DNA of 64,000 nt from Rhodococcus spongiicola (GCF_004011835.1 NZ_RKLN01000007.1:1-64000), one strand, 5' to 3'; counted from the stretch's first letter, positions 1 through 9,059 are shown. Notes: a model not told the origin generated them from the sequence alone. Translations and numbers: made by a program.

Positions 1-80
1 GTGCGGCGCGGGATCGGGGGCGTTCGAAGGATCAACCGGAGGTTCCGGAGGATCAGCCGGAGGTCGGGGCCGGCACTTGA
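1..80 (+). CDS. 3' end of an unidentified plus-strand gene (partial)
   Basis: Reading from base 3 gives 25 codons ending in TGA at 78-80. The tail is hydrophilic and carries the repeated motif DQPEV (DQPEVPEDQPEV). The stop lies directly before a strong hairpin at 82-122, as expected for a gene end. In M. tuberculosis the gene convergent with fadD15 is the phosphatidylinositol mannosyltransferase pimB' (Rv2188c), so this may be its C-terminal tail. That identity is inference from gene order only; the visible residues carry no family signature. Confidence 0.45.
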   Translation, partial: AARDRGRSKDQPEVPEDQPEVGAGT

Positions 81-81
81 G

Positions 82-122
82 CACCAACCGGATCCGAACA
101 CGCGGTTCGGATCCGGTTGGTG
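82..122. terminator. Strong hairpin after the left-edge gene
   Basis: An uninterrupted 18-bp inverted repeat pairs 82-99 with 105-122 around a 5-base loop. It starts one base after the TGA at 78-80. No T-run follows (GTCAAAAG), which is common for actinobacterial terminators. It lies between convergent genes and could act on both strands. Confidence 0.7.
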
Positions 123-392
123 GTCAAAAGATCACGTCAATCGATCACGTCAATCGATCACGTCAATCGATCACACGGAAACGCTCGGCCGGGAGATTCC
201 GGACGAGCGTTCCTGCGTGCACGGCTACCGGCACCGATCCCACATCACCGGCCCCCTGACGGGCGACCCCCGACTCGAGGCTGTGTGCCCCCATCCGGGA
301 CGACACCGGCAGGGACCACAAGCTCACCCGGAAACACATCGGTCGCCGCAACTCCCACCAACCAGGAGCCGCGACGACCGCTGCAGGGTGTC
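123..392. other. Intergenic gap with a 13-bp tandem repeat
   Basis: No convincing gene is seen between the hairpin and the fadD15 stop. Bases 131-174 hold three full copies and a partial fourth of ATCACGTCAATCG (131-143, 144-156, 157-169, 170-174). The 13-bp unit would shift frame, which fits noncoding DNA. The remainder, about 175-392, shows nothing I recognise. Confidence 0.7.
131..174. repeat. 13-bp direct tandem repeat, 3.4 copies
   Basis: Three identical copies of ATCACGTCAATCG plus a 5-base partial copy. It is noncoding and lies between the left-edge terminator and the end of fadD15. Copy number could vary between strains. Confidence 0.9.
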
Positions 393-2207
393 CTACTTCG
401 CGTACAACGCGGTTATGTCGTCGGCGAAGCTGTCGTGCACCACGTTGCGCTTGAGCTTCATCGTCGGTGTGAGTTCACCAGTCTCCTCGGAGAAGTCCAC
501 CGGCAGGATGCGGTACTTCTTGATCGCTTCGGCCTGCGAGACGAGCTTGTTGGCCTCTGTGACAGCCTCGTCGATCTCCGCGTTGAGATCGGCATCGGTC
601 AGCAACTCCGCGACGGTGGTTGCAGCGGGCTTGCCGTGGCGCTCGTTCCAGCCCGGCAGGGCCTCGGCATCGATGGTGATGAGGGCGCCGATGAACGGCT
701 TTTGGTCGCCAACCACGATGGCCTGGCTGATGAGCGGGTGCGCCCGCAGATGGTCCTCCAGTTGCGCCGGCGCTACGTTCTTTCCGCCCGCGGTGACGAT
801 GATCTCCTTCTTACGGCCGGTGATGCTGACGTAGCCGTCGGGGTCGACTGTGCCGAGGTCGCCGGTGTGGAACCAGCCGTCGTCCTCGATTGCCTCCTTG
901 GTCGCGGCCTCGTTGTGCCAGTACCCGGAGAACACGACCGGACCGCGGAGCATGATCTCGCCGTCCTCGGCGATGCGGACAGCGTTGCCTTCCAGCGGCC
1001 TTCCGACCGTGCCGACCTTCTGCTTGCCGATCGTGTTGACGGTGACGGCGGCCGTGGTCTCGGTCAGGCCGTAGCCCTCGTAGATCGTGATACCGATCCC
1101 GCGGAAGAAGTGGCCCAGCCGGGCGCCGAGCGGCGCACCGCCGGAGATCGCGAGCTGGCACTTGCCGCCCAGCGCGGCCCGCAGCTTCGAGTAGACGAGC
1201 CTGTCGAACACCGCGTGCTTGAGGTTCAGTAGGAGGCCCGGCCCGCCCTTGTCCTGCGCCTCGCTCCACGCGACAGCCGTGGCTGCGGCCGCGTCGAAGA
1301 TCTTGCCCCTTCCCTCGCTGGTCGCCTTCTCCCGGGCACTGTTGTAGACCTTCTCGAAGACACGCGGGACCGACAGGATGAAATCGGGCTTGAACTCGGC
1401 GAAGGTGGGGACCAGGTTCGGGATGTCACTGGTGTGGCCGACGACCGCACCAGCATCGAACGCGGCGATGCTGACGGCCCGGGCAAGCACGTGTGCGAGG
1501 GGCAGGAACATCAGCGTGCCCGCACCCGGCGTGGTGAGCAGATCACCGAGTGACGACGCGATGATGCTCTTGGACTGGGCGACGAGGTTCGCGTGGGTGA
1601 GCTGGCAGCCCTTCGGTCGGCCGGTCGTGCCGGAGGTGTAGATCAGCGTCGCGGGATCGGCGGCCTTCAAACCCTGCACGCGGGCCCGGACCTCGTCGTC
1701 GGAGACGTCGGTGCCTCGCGCGGTCAGGATCGCGACGGCGCCGTCGCTCGGCGCCAAGGTCTCGATCTGGAGAGTGGTACGCAGATCCGGTGCAGCCTCG
1801 GCGACTTCGGCCACCGTCTTGGAGTGCTTGTCGGTCTCGACAATCAGGACGACCGCTCCGGAGTCCTCGAGGATCCAGCGCACCTGGTCGGCCGAAGACG
1901 TTTCGTAGATGGGCACCGTGACCGCGCCGGCCGCCCAGATGGCGTAGTCGATCAGCTGCCATTCGTAGCGCGTCGCGGACATGAGCGCGACCCGGTCGCC
2001 GGGCTGGACGCCGTCGGCAATCAAGCCCTTCGCGACGGCGGTGACCTGATCGGCGAACTCGCGAGCGCTGACGTTGGTCCAGGAACCGTTGACCAATCGC
2101 CGGTAGACGATGTGCCCGGGCTTCGTCTTCGCGTGCTCGAAGACGGAGTCGACCGCAGAAGCGTCCTCCGGAATGGTGAATGTAGCGGGAACGCTGAACT
2201 CGGACAC
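393..2207 (-). CDS. fadD15: Long-chain fatty-acid--CoA ligase, FadD15-like
   Basis: A 604-residue AMP-forming ligase that activates long-chain fatty acids to acyl-CoA via an acyl-adenylate. The AMP-binding signature [11 protein letters not shown] is at about residues 190-200, followed by YEGYGLTET and the C-terminal hinge [16 protein letters not shown]. Length and order fit the FAA1/FadD15 bacterial group. The GTG start at 2207 is preceded by a good ribosome site (GGAGG, complement of 2213-2217). It is divergent from the SRPBCC genes to its right, the same context as Rv2187 in M. tuberculosis. The precise chain-length preference cannot be read from sequence. Confidence 0.93.
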   Translation of the reverse strand: MSEFSVPATFTIPEDASAVDSVFEHAKTKPGHIVYRRLVNGSWTNVSAREFADQVTAVAKGLIADGVQPGDRVALMSATRYEWQLIDYAIWAAGAVTVPIYETSSADQVRWILEDSGAVVLIVETDKHSKTVAEVAEAAPDLRTTLQIETLAPSDGAVAILTARGTDVSDDEVRARVQGLKAADPATLIYTSGTTGRPKGCQLTHANLVAQSKSIIASSLGDLLTTPGAGTLMFLPLAHVLARAVSIAAFDAGAVVGHTSDIPNLVPTFAEFKPDFILSVPRVFEKVYNSAREKATSEGRGKIFDAAAATAVAWSEAQDKGGPGLLLNLKHAVFDRLVYSKLRAALGGKCQLAISGGAPLGARLGHFFRGIGITIYEGYGLTETTAAVTVNTIGKQKVGTVGRPLEGNAVRIAEDGEIMLRGPVVFSGYWHNEAATKEAIEDDGWFHTGDLGTVDPDGYVSITGRKKEIIVTAGGKNVAPAQLEDHLRAHPLISQAIVVGDQKPFIGALITIDAEALPGWNERHGKPAATTVAELLTDADLNAEIDEAVTEANKLVSQAEAIKKYRILPVDFSEETGELTPTMKLKRNVVHDSFADDITALYAK

Positions 2208-2371
2208 GACGACCTCCGGTACTGCAGATACTGACGAGTAGGGTTTTGCTGGTCCTCACGATAGACCGCCGCGTCGTGGTGTGCCTCACCGCCACCTACC
2301 TGCAGGTTGTCGAAATCGGCGCTCACCGAGGTGTAGTCCAGATCACCGCCGCCGGTCCGGTGTGTGAAGCT

Positions 2372-2764
2372 ATGGGAGTGAGCAGCATTCAGGTCTCCGA
2401 CCAGACTTTCGTAGCCGCAGCCCCGGAGAAGGTGGCTGCCCGCGTGTCCGTGCCCGCTCGTTGGCGTGCCTGGTGGCCGGACCTCGCTCTCGACGTGCGC
2501 GAGGATCGCGCGGAGAAGGGGATCCGATGGACCGTCGCTGGGCCGCTGACCGGAACGATGGAGGTGTGGCTCGAGCCCGTCATGGACGGCACGATCGTTC
2601 ACTACTTCCTGCACGCCGAACCGACCGGAGTGAGCCCTCACGCGCTGGCGTCCCTCGACCTCGCTGCCATGAACCACGCTCGGCGCGTCGCAGGCAAGGT
2701 GATGACCTTCGAACTCAAGAAGCAGCTCGAGGCCGGTCGTGCCGCGGGCGAGCCGCCCCAGTAG
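2372..2764 (+). CDS. SRPBCC (START-like) family protein, Rv2186c-like
   Basis: A 130-residue protein starting QVSDQTFVAAAPEKVAARV, the first strand and helix of a polyketide cyclase/START fold, with a conserved Trp-rich segment (RWRAWWPDLAL) and a C-terminal helix ending in KKQLEAG. Such proteins bind hydrophobic ligands in a helix-grip cavity; the ligand here is unknown. I chose the ATG at 2372; a GTG at 2378 is an alternative and neither has a clear ribosome site. It heads the run of genes equivalent to Rv2186c-Rv2182c, next to lipid genes, which suggests lipid binding (inference). Confidence 0.75.
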   Translation: MGVSSIQVSDQTFVAAAPEKVAARVSVPARWRAWWPDLALDVREDRAEKGIRWTVAGPLTGTMEVWLEPVMDGTIVHYFLHAEPTGVSPHALASLDLAAMNHARRVAGKVMTFELKKQLEAGRAAGEPPQ

Positions 2765-2895
2765 TGGAGAGACGACCCGCCCGAGTAGAGAATTGTGCGT
2801 TCCGCCCCGGAATCGTGTGAGATGAAGGTGCGGTGAGACGCCCGCTGCGTCGCTCCCGCTCGCTGCGAGCTGTTCTGAAAGGAAGCGTTCGAAGT

Positions 2896-3333
2896 ATGGC
2901 CGAGAAGACCAAGCGGTCGATCACCATCGACGCACCCGCCGAGCGGGTGATGGGTGTGATCGCCGACTTCGACTCCTACCCGCTGTGGGTGGAGGCGGCG
3001 AAGTCCGTCGAGGTTCTCGTGTCCGGTCCCGGTGGGCGGGCCGAAGAGGTCAGGTTCGTGCTCGACGCCGGCATGGTCAAGGACACCTACGTTCTGAAGT
3101 ACCGATGGGCACCGGACGGGATGTCCGTCCGCTGGGAGCTTGTCTCCGGTGAGATCCAGAAGGCGCAGTCGGGTTCGTACACGCTCGAGCGCGAGGGTGA
3201 CGGTGGAACGAGGGTGACGTACGAATTGACGGTCGACCTCACGATCCCGATGATCGGGTTGTTCAAGCGCAAGGCGGAGAGGGTCATCACCGACACGGCG
3301 CTCAAGGAGTTGAAGAAGCGGGTGGAGGGCTGA
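2896..3333 (+). CDS. SRPBCC family protein, TB16.3/Rv2185c-like
   Basis: A 145-residue cyclase/dehydrase-type START-fold protein. ITIDAPAERVMGVIADFDSYPLWV near the N terminus is the classic opening of the family, and the C-terminal helix is rich in Lys (LKELKKRVEG). The ATG at 2896 has AAAGGAAG upstream at about 2878. The stop at 3331-3333 overlaps the proposed CTG start of the next gene. It resembles M. tuberculosis TB16.3 in sequence type and position. It presumably binds a lipid or polyketide-like ligand; no enzymatic residue set is visible. Confidence 0.8.
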   Translation: MAEKTKRSITIDAPAERVMGVIADFDSYPLWVEAAKSVEVLVSGPGGRAEEVRFVLDAGMVKDTYVLKYRWAPDGMSVRWELVSGEIQKAQSGSYTLEREGDGGTRVTYELTVDLTIPMIGLFKRKAERVITDTALKELKKRVEG

Positions 3334-4574
3334 ACGCCACAGGTCCCGCCCACGACGCGCAGGTTCGGCTGTTCGTCGGTAAGGGCGGCGCGGGCAGGAC
3401 GACAATGGCAGCGGCGACGGCTGTCGCGCTCGCCGAGCGGGGTCGAAGGGTCCTGTTGGCATCGGTCGATCAGGCGCACTCCCTGTCGGAAGTCCTCGAC
3501 TGTTCTGTTGCACGCGGCACCGTGACCCGGGTGGGGGCGGGACTCGACGCAGTCGAGATCGACACGCTCGCGTTGCTCGAGGAGCGCTACCGCGGGCTCG
3601 TGATGCTGCTCGCGCTCGGCGGGGCCCACGCTCACGGTGTCCAGTTCACGGACCTTGCCCCCGAGGAACTGACGGGGCTGCCCGGTGTCGAGGAGTTGTT
3701 GGGCCTGGGGGAGATCGTGCGGCTCGCAGGGGAGGGACGTTGGGACGTCGTCGTCGTGGACTGCCCGCCGACCGCGGACGCGTTGCGCGCGTTGACGGTT
3801 CCCGAATCGGTGTGCGGCTATGTCGAGCGGGTCTGGCCGCAGCACCGCCGGGTCACCGCCGCGACGGGCTCCGATGCCCGATTGGCGTTCGTCGTTGCCA
3901 TGCTCGACCGATTCCTCGACGCGACCGCGGCGGTGACGACACTGTTGACCGACCGGTCCCGGACCGCTGTGAGAGTAGTGACCTCCGCCGACCGCATCGG
4001 ATTTGCCGAGACACGGCGCGTCCTGTCCGCGGCAGCGCTCGCGGGCCTGCGGGTCGACGCGGTTGTCGTGAACAAGCTACTGCCGCAGCTGGATTCAGAT
4101 GGCATCACGACGGGTGTCGCAGACTGGTATCGCACTCGCCGATCGGCCCAGGAGGCCGCTCTCGCCGAATTTCGATCCGTGTCGGCTGGGGTTACGGTGC
4201 TCTCGGCCGACGATCTGCCGGCAGAGCCGATAGGGTGGGATGCTCTCGGCACTGTCGCGCGGACGGTCTACCCGGCCGCGGTCGATGTGTCGGAGGTCTG
4301 CCGGAGCGACCGCGCGCCGGTGCTGGTCGCGCTCGAATCGGGTTCGGGTGACCGGGAATCGGTGTACACGATGCGGATGCACCTTCCGCTCGTCGACTCC
4401 GGAACATTGACGTTGGGACGAGTGGAGGACGACTTGTTGGTGGGGGCCGACGGCAGACGCCGTCGCGTGCGCCTGGCATCGGTGCTGCGCCGGTGCGTCG
4501 TGCGGGACGCGGTTTTGGACGGGACCGAACTGGTCGTGCGCTTCGTCCCCGATCCGGCGGTGTGGCCTCAGTGA
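3330..4574 (+). CDS. ArsA-like anion-pump family ATPase, probable CTG start
   Basis: A P-loop ATPase of the ArsA/GET3/MinD group (Rv2184c-like). The deviant Walker A reads GKGGAGRTT, with Arg where the family has the P-loop Lys, and DCPPTADALRALTVPE matches the family's DTAPTGHTLR switch. Frame 0 has no ATG, GTG or TTG between the in-frame stop at 3198 and the ATG at 3405, which lies after the P-loop. The real start must therefore be unconventional; CTG at 3330 overlaps the preceding stop (CTGA) and gives 414 residues. CTG 3369 is another option. The gene overlaps the next one by GTGA. Partner and substrate are unknown. Confidence 0.75.
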   Translation: MNATGPAHDAQVRLFVGKGGAGRTTMAAATAVALAERGRRVLLASVDQAHSLSEVLDCSVARGTVTRVGAGLDAVEIDTLALLEERYRGLVMLLALGGAHAHGVQFTDLAPEELTGLPGVEELLGLGEIVRLAGEGRWDVVVVDCPPTADALRALTVPESVCGYVERVWPQHRRVTAATGSDARLAFVVAMLDRFLDATAAVTTLLTDRSRTAVRVVTSADRIGFAETRRVLSAAALAGLRVDAVVVNKLLPQLDSDGITTGVADWYRTRRSAQEAALAEFRSVSAGVTVLSADDLPAEPIGWDALGTVARTVYPAAVDVSEVCRSDRAPVLVALESGSGDRESVYTMRMHLPLVDSGTLTLGRVEDDLLVGADGRRRRVRLASVLRRCVVRDAVLDGTELVVRFVPDPAVWPQ

Positions 4575-4963
4575 CCGAAGAACACACCGAACTGGTCGCC
4601 GAGTTGCGCGCTCTCGCGGAAACTGTGCTCGACCGGCTCGACCCGATTCTGGAGAAGGCAGCAGCCGGAGCGGTCAAGGACAACGCAGACCCCACCGGCT
4701 CCGACGCCGAGTCCAACAGCAGCGTCTGCTCGTGGTGTCCGTTGTGCGCGCTTGCTGCGCTGATCCGCGGTGAACAGCACGATCTCGTCACGCACGTTGC
4801 GGCCCAGGCGTCGATCTTTCTCGCGGAGCTGCGCGACGCGCTCGAGGCCCACGCCGCCCAGGCCGCCCAGGCCGCCGACGATGGGCCCACGTCCACCCCG
4901 GGCGAGGCGGCGGCACCCGCGTCGCCCTTCGTGCCGATCGACGTGACGATCAAGGGTTCGTGA
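4571..4963 (+). CDS. Small helical protein, Rv2183c-like
   Basis: A 130-residue protein of unknown function. It begins in an amphipathic helix (LVAELRALAETVLDRLDPILEKA), has a central CSWCPLCALAALIRGE segment with three cysteines, a second helix, and an Ala/Pro-rich tail. The CxxCPxC arrangement could bind metal or form a disulfide, but this is a guess. The GTG at 4571 overlaps the ATPase stop (GTGA), so the two are probably translationally coupled and may work together. It occupies the position of Rv2183c. Confidence 0.72.
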   Translation: MTEEHTELVAELRALAETVLDRLDPILEKAAAGAVKDNADPTGSDAESNSSVCSWCPLCALAALIRGEQHDLVTHVAAQASIFLAELRDALEAHAAQAAQAADDGPTSTPGEAAAPASPFVPIDVTIKGS

Positions 4964-5050
4964 CGATCAGAGGCTCGCGACGATCAAGAATGCCGGACAC
5001 GCGGTACCCGGCGTAGCCGCGTCTCGATGCGGCTGGGCACAATCTACAGC

Positions 5051-6028
5051 GTGGACAGCGCCGGATTTCTCACCGTGGGTGTCGACATCGGGGGCACCAG
5101 CATTTGGGCATCCGTCGTCGATGATGACGGGCAGGTGCTCGACTCGGCTCATGCGCCGACTCCACACTCTGCCGATGCCCTCGAGCGGGGTGTCGAGCGT
5201 GCGGTCCGTGAACTCGCCCAGCGCCATGAGGTCGCGGCAGTTGGTCTGGCGGTGGCCGGATTCATCGACTCCGATCGCACTACGGTCCGCTTCGCCCCGC
5301 ACCTGCCGTGGGTGGACGCGTCCGTCGCGCGCTCGTTAGAGGCACGGCTCGGCCTGCCCGTCGTCCTCGAACACGACGCGAACGCAGCCGCGTGGGCGGA
5401 ATGTCACTTCGGCGCGGCCGCTGGTGGTCACAACGTCGTGATTGTCGCGATCGGCACCGGTATCGGTGCGGCGCTCCTGATAGACGGACACCTCTATCGT
5501 GGAAGCTTCGGCGTGGCACCGGAACTGGGGCACTTGCAGGTCGTCCCCGACGGTCGCGCCTGTCCGTGTGGCAAGCGGGGGTGCTGGGAGCGCTACTGCA
5601 GTGGGACCGCACTGGTCGAAACAGCGCTCGAACTGTTGGCCGCGGACCCGTCTGCGTCGACGGTCCTCGCTCGTGACGTCGCGGTCGATCCGGGGGCGCT
5701 GACGGGACGCCGGATCGCGGCCGCGGCGGAAGACGGAGACCCGCTGGCCTTGGCAACGTTCGCGGACTTCGCGAAGTGGCTCGGGGTTGGACTCGCCACG
5801 GTTTCCGACGTGTTCGATCCGGATCTGATCGTGATCTGCGGCGGCGTGGGCAGCTCCGCTCCGCTATTCCTCGACGCCGCCCGTGAGCACTATGCCCGGC
5901 TCGTCACCGGGTCGGGTCACCGCCCGCTTGCCCGGGTCCGGCACACCCTCCTCGGAGAGGCCGCCGGCATGATCGGGGCAGCGGATCTCGCCCGTGCGTC
6001 GCAGTTGGATCTTCCCGGTGGTCGCTGA
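5051..6028 (+). CDS. glkA: ROK-family glucokinase
   Basis: A sugar kinase of the ROK family, about 325 residues. The phosphate-binding motif GVDIGGTS lies near the N terminus, EHDANAAAWAE and IGTGIGAALLI follow, and the zinc-binding signature CPCGKRGCWERYCSG is intact. This set is typical of actinobacterial glucokinases that phosphorylate glucose with ATP; the exact sugar is inferred. I chose GTG 5051, which places the motif about ten residues in; ATG 5027 in the same frame is possible. It sits between the Rv2183c-like gene and the acyltransferase. Confidence 0.85.
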   Translation: MDSAGFLTVGVDIGGTSIWASVVDDDGQVLDSAHAPTPHSADALERGVERAVRELAQRHEVAAVGLAVAGFIDSDRTTVRFAPHLPWVDASVARSLEARLGLPVVLEHDANAAAWAECHFGAAAGGHNVVIVAIGTGIGAALLIDGHLYRGSFGVAPELGHLQVVPDGRACPCGKRGCWERYCSGTALVETALELLAADPSASTVLARDVAVDPGALTGRRIAAAAEDGDPLALATFADFAKWLGVGLATVSDVFDPDLIVICGGVGSSAPLFLDAAREHYARLVTGSGHRPLARVRHTLLGEAAGMIGAADLARASQLDLPGGR

Positions 6029-6096
6029 GCACCCGGCAGCTTCGGCTGCGCGACGGCAGGGTGGGGCGCCGTGTGGCAGCGCCAGAGACTGCTGAG

Positions 6097-6102
6097 TACA
6101 GT
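6097..6102 (+). promoter_or_regulatory. Possible -10 element of the acyltransferase gene
   Basis: TACAGT in the 145-bp gap after the glucokinase gene, about 70 bases before the ATG at 6174. There is no clear -35 at the right distance. Low-confidence assignment by pattern only. Confidence 0.3.
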
Positions 6103-6173
6103 CTTGAACAAAGGAGAGCCTGGGACGAACCCTGGGTAGACCCGGGGGAACAGAGCTCGGACGGAAGGGCACC

Positions 6174-6905
6174 ATGTGGTACTGGCTGTTTAAGTACGTG
6201 TTGTTGGGTCCGGTGCTGTGGCTGCTCGGTCGTCCGAAAATTGAAGGCGTCGAGCATATTCCGGCAGACGGTCCGGCAATTCTGGCCAGCAACCATCAGG
6301 CTGTGCTCGACTCATTCTTCTTTCCGCTGCGAGTCAAGCGCCGCATCACCTTCCTGGCGAAGAGCGAGTACTTCACCGGCAGAGGCCTCAAGGGCGCCTT
6401 CCAGAGGTGGTTCTTCTCCGTGGTCGGCCAGGTGCCGATCGACCGGACCGGAGCCGACGCCGCAAAGGACGCGCTCGACGCCGGCCTGCGCGTGCTGTCC
6501 CAGGGCAAGCTCCTAGGTATCTACCCCGAGGGCACCCGTTCGCCCGATGGCCGCCTGTACAAGGGCAAGACGGGTATGGCGCGGCTGGCACTGGAGTCGG
6601 GCGTAAAGGTCATTCCCGTCGCGATGATCGGGACCGCGAAGGTCAACCCGATCGGTTCCAAGATGTGGAGGCCGGCGAAGGTGACCATCCGTGTCGGCGA
6701 GCCGATCGATTTCTCGCGGTTCGAGGGCATGGGTGGCAACCGGTTCGTCGAACGTGCGGTGACGGACGAAGTCATGTACAAGCTGATGCGCCTTTCGGGT
6801 CAGGAATACGTCGACATCTATGCAGCGACGCTCAAGAACCCGGCACCGGAGAGGGAGCAGGCAGCCACCGATGTGACCCGCCTGCCGGACACCCGAGCCG
6901 GCTGA
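6174..6905 (+). CDS. plsC: 1-acyl-sn-glycerol-3-phosphate acyltransferase, Rv2182c-like
   Basis: A 243-residue PlsC-fold acyltransferase that would transfer an acyl chain to lysophosphatidic acid at the membrane. The four family blocks are visible: NHQAVLDS (the HX4D catalytic motif, about residue 42), VPIDRTGAD, PEGTRSPDG and the VIPVAMIGT strand. An N-terminal hydrophobic stretch (WYWLFKYVLLGPVLWLLG) would anchor it. Neighbouring fadD15 could supply acyl-CoA. Related mycobacterial proteins include menaquinone- and phosphatidate-type acyltransferases, so the acceptor is not certain. Confidence 0.88.
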   Translation: MWYWLFKYVLLGPVLWLLGRPKIEGVEHIPADGPAILASNHQAVLDSFFFPLRVKRRITFLAKSEYFTGRGLKGAFQRWFFSVVGQVPIDRTGADAAKDALDAGLRVLSQGKLLGIYPEGTRSPDGRLYKGKTGMARLALESGVKVIPVAMIGTAKVNPIGSKMWRPAKVTIRVGEPIDFSRFEGMGGNRFVERAVTDEVMYKLMRLSGQEYVDIYAATLKNPAPEREQAATDVTRLPDTRAG

Positions 6906-7082
6906 TGTACCGGGCCCTGCGGGGGCGCCTTGACGAGGCTGTCCGTCGCGGCCGATAGGATCCCGGTCCGCAGCGCGGGTTCAACTACGGTGTCCGCGCC
7001 GGCCAGTCCGGGTGGGCGACGGTCGACGTCGGTGAATACCCCTGCGTTCGAGTAGCCGGTCTACCCCAAGACGGTGGCGGAC

Positions 7083-7116
7083 GTCAGACGGTGTCGGAAG
7101 TCAGACGGTGTCGGAC
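7083..7116. repeat. 17-bp direct repeat, two copies, at the end of the mannosyltransferase gene
   Basis: GTCAGACGGTGTCGGA followed by A or C, at 7083-7099 and 7100-7116. The second copy covers the stop codon and last residues (SDTV) of the minus-strand gene; the first lies just downstream. The duplication therefore left the reading frame untouched. Confidence 0.85.
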
Positions 7117-8447
7117 GTCTTGCGTCGACGGAATCCGAAAGGTGCATCACCATAGGCGGATTCAGTGTCCGCTGTGCTCGCTCGAGCGCGCGTCCGTCGG
7201 CCGAGGCTCACGGCGACAATTGCCATCAGGACGACAGCCCACCACACGTACGCCGATGCGAGGAACTGGTCCCACAGGGGCCAGTCGGTGCCGTCCCAGC
7301 GACCTTCCCCCAGGCGCCAGTGGGGTGCGATCACGAACATTGCCCAGCTTGCCAGTCCTCCTGCCGCGAGGAGTGCGCTGCGGCGCCGATACGCCTCGAC
7401 CCCGACCAGTAGCAGCAGCGGAGCCACCCAGACCCAGTGGTGGGACCACGAGACGGGCGAGACGAGCAGTGCGGCGAGGGCATTGACACACAGGGCCAGC
7501 GCGGTCGCCCCCGCGGCGAGCGCGCGGTGCATCGCTACTGCCGCGAGCACGAGGACCGCGGCGCTGAGCCCCAGCCACAGCAGGCTGCGCAGCGACGGGT
7601 CCACGCCCAGGCGGGCAAGGACGCCGGTGATGCTTTGATTCGGCGGGTACGCGGCGCGGCCGATTCGCCCGGAGTCGAACAGGGTGTGGGTCCAGTACTG
7701 CCAGGAATCTGCGCGGGTGATGGCGAATCCGACCGCGCCTGCCGCGACGAAGCTCAGTCCTGCCGTCACCGCAGCGCGGAAGTCCTTGCGCACCAGAAAG
7801 AACAGAACGAACGCAGCGGGCGTCAACTTGACTGCGGCTACGAAGCCGATCAATACGCCGCGTGGCCACGGGGTCTTCTTCAACAAACAGTCGGCCGCCA
7901 CGAACGCCATCAGCAGAATGTTCACCTGGCCGTAGTCGAGCGTCGAGTACACGGGCTCGAGAGTCAGAGCGGCCGCGGCAGCGGCGAGTGCGGTCCAGGT
8001 CAGCATCGCGCGAGGTGCAACGCCGACCGACGCGAGTGTGAGGGCGAGGGTCGCCAGCAGCGCCAGCAGCGAGAGCGTGGTCAGCACGATCCCGGCCGCC
8101 TCGAGCGAGATCACGGACATCGGGCTGAATACCACGGCCGCGAGCGGGGGATAGGTGAACGGTAGGCCGATGCCCGCAAGAGTTGGCGGCATCGCCCCGT
8201 ACAACGCACCTCCATCGACGAACACCGATCCGCCCAGCCGGTAAACGTCCAGGTCGATGCGGTAGTAGAAGCCGATGTCACGCAGACCCGGAACCCCGAT
8301 CAGGTGGTATGCCGCACCGAACGCGGCGGACATCACGATCACGACACGGGCGAGGATGCCCAGCGACGACCGGTCGGACACCTCCGGTGTGGGGCCTAGG
8401 CCGTCGGTGGGTATCCGGTCGGCAGACTCTGGGGAGCGGGTGCGCAC
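7101..8447 (-). CDS. GT87-family alpha-mannosyltransferase, Rv2181-like
   Basis: A 448-residue polytopic GT-C glycosyltransferase with about ten hydrophobic segments. After the first membrane segment comes GFYYRIDLDVYRLGG, carrying the Asp expected for polyprenyl-phosphate-sugar enzymes of this fold, and NQSITGVLARL lies in a later loop. The family (DUF2029/GT87) includes the mycobacterial alpha-1,2-mannosyltransferases that branch lipomannan and lipoarabinomannan, using polyprenyl-phosphate mannose outside the membrane. Gene order matches Rv2181. It is convergent with the acyltransferase and divergent from the exoribonuclease. Confidence 0.85.
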   Translation of the reverse strand: MRTRSPESADRIPTDGLGPTPEVSDRSSLGILARVVIVMSAAFGAAYHLIGVPGLRDIGFYYRIDLDVYRLGGSVFVDGGALYGAMPPTLAGIGLPFTYPPLAAVVFSPMSVISLEAAGIVLTTLSLLALLATLALTLASVGVAPRAMLTWTALAAAAAALTLEPVYSTLDYGQVNILLMAFVAADCLLKKTPWPRGVLIGFVAAVKLTPAAFVLFFLVRKDFRAAVTAGLSFVAAGAVGFAITRADSWQYWTHTLFDSGRIGRAAYPPNQSITGVLARLGVDPSLRSLLWLGLSAAVLVLAAVAMHRALAAGATALALCVNALAALLVSPVSWSHHWVWVAPLLLLVGVEAYRRRSALLAAGGLASWAMFVIAPHWRLGEGRWDGTDWPLWDQFLASAYVWWAVVLMAIVAVSLGRRTRARASTADTESAYGDAPFGFRRRKTSDTV

Positions 8448-8567
8448 CAGACCATCTTTCTACGAACAGGGGGCGCAGTGTCCAGTGACCCGCCGCCCGG
8501 GGCGGTTTCGAGAGCCCCGACCCGGGGTCGTGTCGAGAACCCCGGCACCTGGGCATAGGCTCCCACC

Positions 8568-9059
8568 GTGCGTTACTTCTACGACTGCGAGTTCATCGAG
8601 GATGGTCTCACAATCGACCTGGTCTCGATCGGTGTGGTTTGCGAGGACGGACGAGAGTTCTACGCCGTGTCCACCGAGTTCGCTCCTGAGCGGGCCGGAA
8701 AGTGGGTGCGTCGCAACGTGCTGCCGAAGCTGCCACCGCCATCGTCGCCTCAGTGGAAGAGCCGGTCGCGAATCCGGGACGATCTGGTGAAGTTCCTCGT
8801 CCCGAGGCCCGGAATCGAACCCGAGCTGTGGGCCTGGGTAGCCGCGTACGATCACGTCGCGCTGTGTCAGTTGTGGGGTGCGATGACCGAACTGCCGTCG
8901 TGCATGCCCCGTTACACCCGCGAACTACGCCAACACTGGGAGTACCACGGGTACCCGCCGCTGCCGCCGGTTCCGGACGACGCGCATGACGCGCTCGCCG
9001 ACGCCCGGCACAACCTCGCGAAGTTCGAGGCGATCGAGGCTTTCCGCACGGTTCGGTGA
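8568..9059 (+). CDS. 3'-5' exoribonuclease, Rv2179c-type (DEDD fold)
   Basis: A 163-residue RNase with the DEDD exonuclease layout. FYDCEFIEDG supplies the first Asp and Glu (D6, E8), LWAWVAAYDHVALCQLWG carries the second Asp, and HDALADARHNL supplies the His and final Asp of a DEDDh site. This compact family was first described in M. tuberculosis Rv2179c as a two-metal ribonuclease acting on 3' overhangs. The ATG at 8568 gives the expected length. Its physiological RNA targets are unknown. Confidence 0.85.
   Translation: MRYFYDCEFIEDGLTIDLVSIGVVCEDGREFYAVSTEFAPERAGKWVRRNVLPKLPPPSSPQWKSRSRIRDDLVKFLVPRPGIEPELWAWVAAYDHVALCQLWGAMTELPSCMPRYTRELRQHWEYHGYPPLPPVPDDAHDALADARHNLAKFEAIEAFRTVR

Noticed and set aside
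1-834. A 277-codon plus-strand open frame across the left edge
   Set aside because: It passes through a 36-base hairpin and tandem repeats and then lies antisense to fadD15; the composition is low-complexity Arg/Ser.
7101-8165. Plus-strand open frames opposite the GT87 gene (242 codons)
   Set aside because: Arg/Gln/His-rich shadow of a polytopic membrane protein whose helices are clear on the minus strand.
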